Of a stretch of 8,300 nucleotides of DNA, positions 4,433 through 8,300 are shown piece after piece. The notes below the pieces were generated by a model. That model was not told the origin of the DNA, searched no databases, and saw only the letters and a program-made list of their open reading frames with translations. This DNA is from an uncultured Clostridia bacterium. Its GTDB lineage: Bacteria; Bacillota; Clostridia; RUG12999. Position numbers and translations under genes: made by a program. The DNA lies in assembly GCA_938005345.1 (NCBI GenBank), contig CALLNG010000094.1:1-8300 (forward strand), in the 5' to 3' direction. Numbering within the stretch: the stretch's first letter is position 1; every line of letters starts with the position of its first letter.

Positions 4433-6001
4433 ATGAAAAAAAGAAATCAAATTATGGCGATTACAGCAGCGGTAACAGTATTGTCTGCTAGCGCGGCATT
4501 TGCAGAATATGCGCCAGACCAACCGAAAGTTGATCCAGGCAGCAGCGATCTGATGACGACAGCTGCTAGCACAGCGACAGATTATGTGGTAGTAGTCAAT
4601 GGTGTTCAGCTCAATCAAAAAGGGTTGCTAGACGGAGACAAGGTGATGCTTCCGGTACGTGCACTAGCAGAAGCGCTGGGCTTTGAAGTAAATTGGGTGG
4701 GAGAATCCGAAACCGTTCAGTTAATTCGCGGCGCAAACTTTATTACGTTCCAGATTGGCACAGACGGCTATACGTTTGCAAAAACAGCCCCAATGCCGCT
4801 GGGTAAAGCACCAACTTTGATTGGCGACCTCACCTATGTTCCGGTGAATTTTGCGGACGAGATTTTACATACGACTGTGACGGTAGACCCGAACGGCACC
4901 GTAACGATTACTGATACGCAGGAAGAAACTGCGGCTTATAATGCAACCCTGACCAGCATAGAAGAAGACACCTTGACAGTAGAGGATACGGAAAAAGGAA
5001 CGGTTGTGCTGCACATTGGCGAGGACACCAAACTGGTAGGCGCTGACGGTGCGGAAATTGAGGCAGCAGACCTTAAAGAGGGCATGTATCTCAACGTGGA
5101 ATATTCTGACGTGATGACGGCAAGCCTGCCGCCGCAGAATACTCCGATTAGCATCACGGTTGTAGAAACGGCAGGAGAACCGTCTGAGAACCCGTCAGAA
5201 ACAACGGAAGTACAGACTGTGACCACCTCCGGTACGGTTTTGGCAGTAGAAGAAGACCGTATTGTCGTGGGTGAGGACTTGGAAAAACCGGAAACACAAA
5301 TTGTATTTAACACGGACAAAAATACAAAATTCACCAAGGACGGCAAAGCGATTGAACTGAAAGATATCAAAGCGGACGATACGGTGAAAGTGGTGCATTC
5401 TATGGCCATGACCAGAAGCCTTCCGCCGCAGACCTATGCTTATGAAGTAGAAGTCGTAAATGCTGAAGATGTTGAAAAACAGACAGTTGCCATTGAGGGA
5501 ACCATTTCGGAAGTGGGAGAAGATTATATCATCCTTGGAGAAGAAAATGAAGCCTTCCGCCTGAATGTGGATAAAGACACCAAACTGACGGATCAGAATG
5601 GCGAAACGGTTGCATTGGAAGACCTGAAAGCAGGCATGACAGTGGATGCAGAGCGCTCGCTCGCTACCACGTTTAGTATTCCGCCGCAGTCCTATGCTTC
5701 TACTATAACCGTCAATACCGAAGCGACAGCGGATGATGACAACCAGCTGCCGGAAACGGTAGAAACAACCGGGACGATTGCAGAAGTGGGAGAAGACCGT
5801 GTGACTATCGGGGATGCGGATGATATCAATGCACAGACTATTTTGCTGGTGAGCGAAGAAACTGAAATTGTGGACAAAGACGGCAATGCATTGACTCTGG
5901 AAGATTTGGAAAAAGGCATGGAAATTAAAGTAACACATAAAAATATCATGACCATGAGCATTCCGCCGCAGACACCGGCTGTGCAGATTGTCGTACAATA
6001 A
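4433..6001 (+). CDS. Secreted acidic protein: copper-amine-oxidase-N-like domain plus four tandem SLPPQ modules
   Basis: A 522-residue protein. Residues 1-24 are a signal peptide (basic MKKRNQ, hydrophobic core, Ala-Phe-Ala cleavage site before EYAP). After a short Ser/Thr linker, residues about 51-161 resemble the copper amine oxidase N-terminal (stalk-like) domain common in secreted clostridial proteins, with VNGVQL, a MLPVRALAEALGFEVNW core and a second LTYVPVNF lobe. Four divergent modules of about 75-80 residues follow (about 170-245, 265-343, 353-428 and 444-522). Each begins with a G-T-(I/V) or similar strand and 'E(E/D)-x-(I/L)-x-(V/L)', has a DTKL/DGxxxxLEDLKxGM core, and ends with (M/T)-T-x-S-(L/I)-P-P-Q. 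SLPPQ or SIPPQ is at 231, 329, 415 and 509. The chain is strongly acidic. There is no LPXTG, SLH or membrane anchor, so release or non-covalent wall association is inferred. A dedicated terminator follows. Function is unknown; the promoter suggests an envelope-stress role. Confidence 0.85.
   Translation: MKKRNQIMAITAAVTVLSASAAFAEYAPDQPKVDPGSSDLMTTAASTATDYVVVVNGVQLNQKGLLDGDKVMLPVRALAEALGFEVNWVGESETVQLIRGANFITFQIGTDGYTFAKTAPMPLGKAPTLIGDLTYVPVNFADEILHTTVTVDPNGTVTITDTQEETAAYNATLTSIEEDTLTVEDTEKGTVVLHIGEDTKLVGADGAEIEAADLKEGMYLNVEYSDVMTASLPPQNTPISITVVETAGEPSENPSETTEVQTVTTSGTVLAVEEDRIVVGEDLEKPETQIVFNTDKNTKFTKDGKAIELKDIKADDTVKVVHSMAMTRSLPPQTYAYEVEVVNAEDVEKQTVAIEGTISEVGEDYIILGEENEAFRLNVDKDTKLTDQNGETVALEDLKAGMTVDAERSLATTFSIPPQSYASTITVNTEATADDDNQLPETVETTGTIAEVGEDRVTIGDADDINAQTILLVSEETEIVDKDGNALTLEDLEKGMEIKVTHKNIMTMSIPPQTPAVQIVVQ
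5123..5971 (+). repeat. Four copies of the S-(L/I)-P-P-Q coding motif
   Basis: The codons for S-(L/I)-P-P-Q occur at 5123-5137, 5417-5431, 5675-5689 and 5957-5971, 98, 86 and 94 codons apart. The Pro-Pro-Gln codons are identical (CCGCCGCAG) in all four copies, while the rest of each module has diverged strongly at DNA level. This marks ancient internal duplication with a conserved structural or binding element. Confidence 0.8.
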
Positions 6002-6039
6002 GGGACATATTGTCTTACACAAATAGAGAATAAAACCGG

Positions 6040-6069
6040 ATGGGGCGCGCATAAGCGCCCCATTTTTTC
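6040..6069 (+). terminator. Rho-independent terminator after the secreted repeat protein
   Basis: A perfect 9-bp stem ATGGGGCGC / GCGCCCCAT with a 6-base loop GCATAA, followed by a run of Ts ending in TC. It lies about 40 bases after the stop codon and should end the transcript from the ECF promoter. Confidence 0.92.
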
Positions 6070-6077
6070 TATCCAGA

Positions 6078-6169
6078 AGAAAAGTTTTCTACCAAAATGG
6101 TGCATGCCCTTTTTGGAGGCTGTGCGGATACGGCCAAAAGAAAAAAATTTCTTTTGGCCTAAAATCCGC
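6078..6169. repeat. Tandem dyads and long hairpin upstream of the 6325 gene
   Basis: This gene-free stretch holds a small dyad AGAAAA-G-TTTTCT (6078-6090). It is followed by a 9-bp imperfect dyad CCAAAATGG-N7-CCTTTTTGG (6092-6116). Next is a perfect 12-bp dyad GGCCAAAAGAAA-N4-TTTCTTTTGGCC (6132-6159), itself flanked by a second complementary pair GCGGAT (6124-6129) and ATCCGC (6164-6169). The CCAAAA...TTTTGG core recurs 42 bases apart, about four helical turns, which suits a two-site operator. The large hairpin has no U-tract on either strand, so it is not a typical terminator. It ends at the base before a TTGACA. Confidence 0.55.
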
Positions 6170-6197
6170 TTGACATGGGAGCTGGCGAGTTTGAAAT
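6170..6197 (+). promoter_or_regulatory. Possible upstream promoter (TTGACA with weak -10)
   Basis: A perfect -35 TTGACA (6170-6175) directly follows the long hairpin; 16 bases later is TGAAAT (6192-6197), four of six matches to the -10 consensus. If used, it would place the dyads immediately upstream of the -35, an activator-like position. It is weaker than the downstream extended -10. Confidence 0.35.
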
Positions 6198-6230
6198 TGG
6201 TAAACTTGGCAGCAGGAGAACAAATCAGTA

Positions 6231-6239
6231 TGCTATAAT
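6231..6239 (+). promoter_or_regulatory. Extended -10 promoter for the 6325 gene
   Basis: TGCTATAAT, a perfect TATAAT with the TG extension one base upstream. The -35 position (6211-6216, AGCAGG) is poor, as is common with extended -10 promoters. Transcription should start near 6246, giving a purine-rich leader of about 80 bases. Confidence 0.65.
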
Positions 6240-6274
6240 AGAGGTGGAGGGACCGTAGCCGGCGGAACTCCAGA

Positions 6275-6328
6275 ATGATGAAAAAAAGAAGAAGGAGGTC
6301 TGCAACAAAAGAAAGGAAGGTTCGATGA
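6275..6328 (+). CDS. Possible 17-residue basic leader peptide overlapping the next start codon
   Basis: An open frame MMKKRRRRSATKERKVR ends in TGA within the ATGA that starts the 6325 gene (4-base overlap at 6325-6328). Ten of 17 residues are Lys or Arg, and four consecutive Arg codons (AGA AGA AGG AGG, 6287-6298) also spell an internal Shine-Dalgarno sequence. Such a layout could couple translation or slow ribosomes before the main gene. Against it, the upstream ribosome binding site is weak (GGCGGA about 8 bases away) and a purine-rich leader readily produces Arg/Lys codons. Treat it as a candidate only. Confidence 0.3.
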   Translation: MMKKRRRRSATKERKVR

Positions 6329-7311
6329 GATACAAAAAGAAATTTGGATTGGAAGACAGTTGGATTAGCATTTCCATGCAGGCGGGGCAGGAAGCGACCA
6401 AACAAAATGCCCGTGAATTTGCAGACAAGCGCTTGAGCAATCCCCAGGTGATTGAAGTGGACGAACGAGGAAAAACACCTGTGGTGCGCGGCAATATGAC
6501 CTATGATGACATGGCTTATGAAACGGATCCATGGCGTATGTATCAATACAAACCGGAGGAAACGGAGCCACAGGGTGACCCGTCCAAGCGCGCGCAGGGC
6601 AGACAGGTGTATGTCAAGGAAATTCTGCCTACGGGAGAAACGCTGTACACTAAACGGGAGGACTATCAAATGGCAGGCGGCCGGACGGTGGACGGCAGCA
6701 AAACCAAAAATGGTGACAGCTATTTTGACCAGCTTTATCAAGTGACGCGCAGCGGCGCATCAGACCAGAAGGAATATGATACCAGCTTGTACCGCACGGA
6801 GCTAGGGGTGCGCGAGTTTGAAAACAACAAGTACATGATTGAGCAAAAGGCGGCGCTCACACAGGTACCGCCAGCTATGCTGGGCGCAGCGTTGTTCCAC
6901 TTTTACGGAGATTCACCCTACACCGGCGCAAAATACGATTTGACGGACCAGGAAATCGAGGAGTTGTTCCGCGGGAGCAACCTGGGAAAACGGGGCATGA
7001 ACACCCAGGCGCTGCGGGAATACATCGCAACGCCGGAGGGCGCGACGGAAGTGGCAGCGTATATTTTGCAGGTGGAGGCCAAAAAGCGGGGTTATAACCT
7101 AGCTAATCTGACAGAAACGCAGGCGCAGGAAATATTGGCGGCGTTCAACCGGAGAATGAATATTTCCGACCAAAAAGGAGTCATAACCAAAGACCTAGTG
7201 CCCATTTTTGAGGACATTTTCACGTCCCTGCCAGGACAGGAGCGGGAAGTTTGGTGGCCGGAGGACAGCGACAATTACTATGATTATGCGGATGTCTTTT
7301 TAGATTTTTAG
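6325..7311 (+). CDS. Uncharacterised 328-residue cytoplasmic protein
   Basis: I do not recognise this protein. It has no signal peptide and no membrane segment. The N-terminal half (1-165) is polar and charged, with short motifs such as PVVRGNMTYDD (52-62), a PTGETLYTKREDY stretch (102-114) and AGGRTVDGSK. The central-to-C-terminal part is more globular. VPPAMLGAALFHFYGDSP (181-198) and GMNTQALREYIATPEGATEVAAYI (224-247), followed by NLTETQAQEILAAFN (261-275), faintly recall the helical core of lysozyme/transglycosylase folds. However, no Glu stands where the catalytic Glu would be expected. The tail (310-328) is rich in acidic and aromatic residues. ATG 6325 has AGGAAGG (6314-6320) 4 bases before it, and a stronger AGGAGG lies 26 bases upstream. 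An in-frame stop at 6256 and the lack of other start codons fix the start. It is alone in its unit, ending at a shared terminator. Confidence 0.75.
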   Translation: MRYKKKFGLEDSWISISMQAGQEATKQNAREFADKRLSNPQVIEVDERGKTPVVRGNMTYDDMAYETDPWRMYQYKPEETEPQGDPSKRAQGRQVYVKEILPTGETLYTKREDYQMAGGRTVDGSKTKNGDSYFDQLYQVTRSGASDQKEYDTSLYRTELGVREFENNKYMIEQKAALTQVPPAMLGAALFHFYGDSPYTGAKYDLTDQEIEELFRGSNLGKRGMNTQALREYIATPEGATEVAAYILQVEAKKRGYNLANLTETQAQEILAAFNRRMNISDQKGVITKDLVPIFEDIFTSLPGQEREVWWPEDSDNYYDYADVFLDF

Positions 7312-7337
7312 ACGAAAACGGTCTGCAAGGCAAACAA

Positions 7338-7371
7338 AAAGCAGCCGCCGGAGATTTCCGGCGGCTGCTTT
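7338..7371. terminator. Bidirectional terminator between the 6325 gene and ackA
   Basis: A 15-bp perfect stem (AAAGCAGCCGCCGGA with its complement at 7357-7371) around a GATT loop. The minus-strand side is followed by a good U-tract (TTTTTGTTTG overlapping the stem end), so it is strongest for ackA. The plus-strand tail TTTACCGTTT is weaker but adequate. It lies between two converging genes. Confidence 0.88.
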
Positions 7372-7390
7372 ACCGTTTAGAAAAGAAGAT

Positions 7391-8300
7391 TTATTTCTGG
7401 CTAACGAGCCGTTGCGTATCGCGCGCAATCATCAGTTCCTCATTGGTGGGGATAACCAGCGTACGGACTGGCATACCGTCTTTGGAGATATCTGCTTCCT
7501 GTCCGCGCACTTTGTTCTTTTCTTCATCAATCTCGATGCCGAGAAATTCCAGCCCGGCAACACTGTCGCGGCGGACTTCCGCCGTATTCTCTCCAATACC
7601 GGCGGTGAATACAACTGCGTCCACACCGCCCATAGCGGCGGCATAAGAACCAATATAGCTTTTTACATTGTAGGTGAACATATCCAGGGCAAGCTGGGCG
7701 CGTTCATTGCCTTCATGCGCCGCTGCAGTTAAGTCGCGGAAGTCGCTGCTGATACCGGAGATACCAAGAACACCGGATTCCTTGTTCAATTCCTTGTCCA
7801 CTTCAAGCGCGGACATGTGGTTTTTCTTCATCATATATGGAATAATTGCAGGGTCAATCTGCCCGCTGCGCGTTCCCATCACCAAGCCGTCCAGCGGCGT
7901 GAAGCCCATAGACGTGTCAATGGATTTTCCGCCTTTAACTGCGGCAATGGAAGAGCCGTTACCCAAATGACAGGTAACGATTTTCAGCTCTTCAATAGGC
8001 CGGCCCAGCATAACGGCAGCCCGTTGAGATACATATTTATGCGAGGTTCCATGGAAACCATATTTCCGAATTTTGTTTTTGGTATACTCCTCATAAGGAA
8101 GCCCATACATGTAAGCATATTTGGGCATAGTCTGGTGGAATGCTGTGTCAAATACGCCGACTTGCGGCACATCTTTGCCAATGGCCTTTTCGCATGCCTC
8201 AATCCCAATCAGGTTCGCTGGGTTGTGCAGCGGCGCCAGTTCAAAACAGGCACGGATGGCATCTTTCACATCTTCATTAATCAAGACAGACTCGTTAAAC
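7391..8300 (-). CDS. ackA: Acetate kinase, C-terminal three quarters (5' end beyond right edge)
   Basis: About 302 codons of a protein usually near 400 residues; the frame stays open to position 8300 (FNESVLINED), so the start lies outside. AckA moves phosphate between acetyl phosphate and ADP, yielding ATP and acetate in fermentation, usually with phosphotransacetylase. Visible ASKHA-fold motifs in order are APLHNPANLIGIEA, VFDTAFHQTMP (with the catalytic Asp of the family), YGFHGTSHKYV, HLGNGSSI, the PLDGLVMGTRSGQIDP segment, FTAGIGENTAEVR and IPTNEELMIARDT near the end. All key segments expected for this part are intact. No pta gene is visible because the upstream side is outside the window. 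A terminator follows the stop codon. Confidence 0.97.
   Translation of the reverse strand, partial: FNESVLINEDVKDAIRACFELAPLHNPANLIGIEACEKAIGKDVPQVGVFDTAFHQTMPKYAYMYGLPYEEYTKNKIRKYGFHGTSHKYVSQRAAVMLGRPIEELKIVTCHLGNGSSIAAVKGGKSIDTSMGFTPLDGLVMGTRSGQIDPAIIPYMMKKNHMSALEVDKELNKESGVLGISGISSDFRDLTAAAHEGNERAQLALDMFTYNVKSYIGSYAAAMGGVDAVVFTAGIGENTAEVRRDSVAGLEFLGIEIDEEKNKVRGQEADISKDGMPVRTLVIPTNEELMIARDTQRLVSQK

Noticed and set aside
4936..5409. Minus-strand open frame of 157 codons rich in Ser, Thr and Val
   Set aside because: It is antisense to the secreted gene; the composition follows from the Asp/Glu/Lys/Thr codons of the real strand.
5123..5971. Regularly spaced repeats considered as a CRISPR array
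   Set aside because: Only about 10 bases are shared, 250-300 bases apart, in one reading frame of a secreted protein; they are protein modules.
5195..6052. Minus-strand open frame of 285 codons
   Set aside because: It is fully antisense to the repeat-protein gene, and its apparent repeats merely mirror that gene's modules.
6124..6169. Long hairpin considered as a second terminator
   Set aside because: No U-tract follows the stem on either strand and a -35 element begins at the next base, so a regulatory dyad is more likely.
5692..6741. Minus-strand open frame of 349 codons
   Set aside because: It runs antisense across the end of the secreted gene, its terminator, the promoter region and the start of the 6325 gene. 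Composition is Phe/His/Arg/Ser-rich as in an antisense frame, and there is no ribosome binding site or recognisable domain.
8282..8284. TTG as an acetate kinase start
   Set aside because: The frame continues upstream to the window edge with family-like residues (FNESV), so the true start is outside the window.

Overview
The window looks like chromosomal DNA from a low-to-mid G+C Bacillota, most likely a clostridial gut-type anaerobe. The reasons are an acetate kinase gene, consensus purine-rich ribosome binding sites, sigma-A-type promoters, U-tailed hairpin terminators, a LiaF-like membrane protein, and a secreted protein with a copper-amine-oxidase-N-like domain. No mobile element, tRNA, rRNA or CRISPR array was seen. 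Species cannot be decided from the sequence alone.

Layout. Positions 1-2560 (minus strand) hold a compact operon read right to left from a near-consensus promoter (TTGACT, 17 bp, TATACT): a TtcA-type PP-loop tRNA-thiolation enzyme, a LiaF-like four-helix membrane protein, ruvA, and the first 155 codons of ruvB, which runs off the left edge. Genes overlap or are separated by about 20 bases or less. Positions 2612-4145 (minus strand) hold a second operon: an ECF-type sigma factor, a zinc-binding-motif anti-sigma factor with one membrane helix, and a small TM2-like membrane protein. The three genes overlap one another, and a strong terminator follows them.

From 4146 to 4432 is a divergent intergenic region rich in dyads. 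It carries a very good ECF-type promoter (GGAAC, 16 bp, CGTCTAA) pointing right. That promoter serves a 522-residue secreted acidic protein (4433-6001) with a signal peptide, an amine-oxidase-N-like domain and four divergent tandem modules, each carrying an (M/T)-T-x-S-(L/I)-P-P-Q signature. The simplest reading is a self-contained envelope-response module, in which the sigma factor, held at the membrane by its anti-sigma factor, drives the neighbouring secreted repeat protein. This is the most interesting part of the window.

After a terminator at 6040-6069 lies a 255-base regulatory stretch with two tandem dyads, an extended -10 promoter and a possible 17-residue Arg/Lys-rich leader peptide whose stop codon overlaps the next start codon. 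The following gene (6325-7311) encodes a 328-residue cytoplasmic protein I do not recognise; one part faintly resembles a lysozyme fold without the catalytic Glu. It converges on acetate kinase (ackA, minus strand, 5' end beyond the right edge), and a bidirectional terminator at 7338-7371 separates them.
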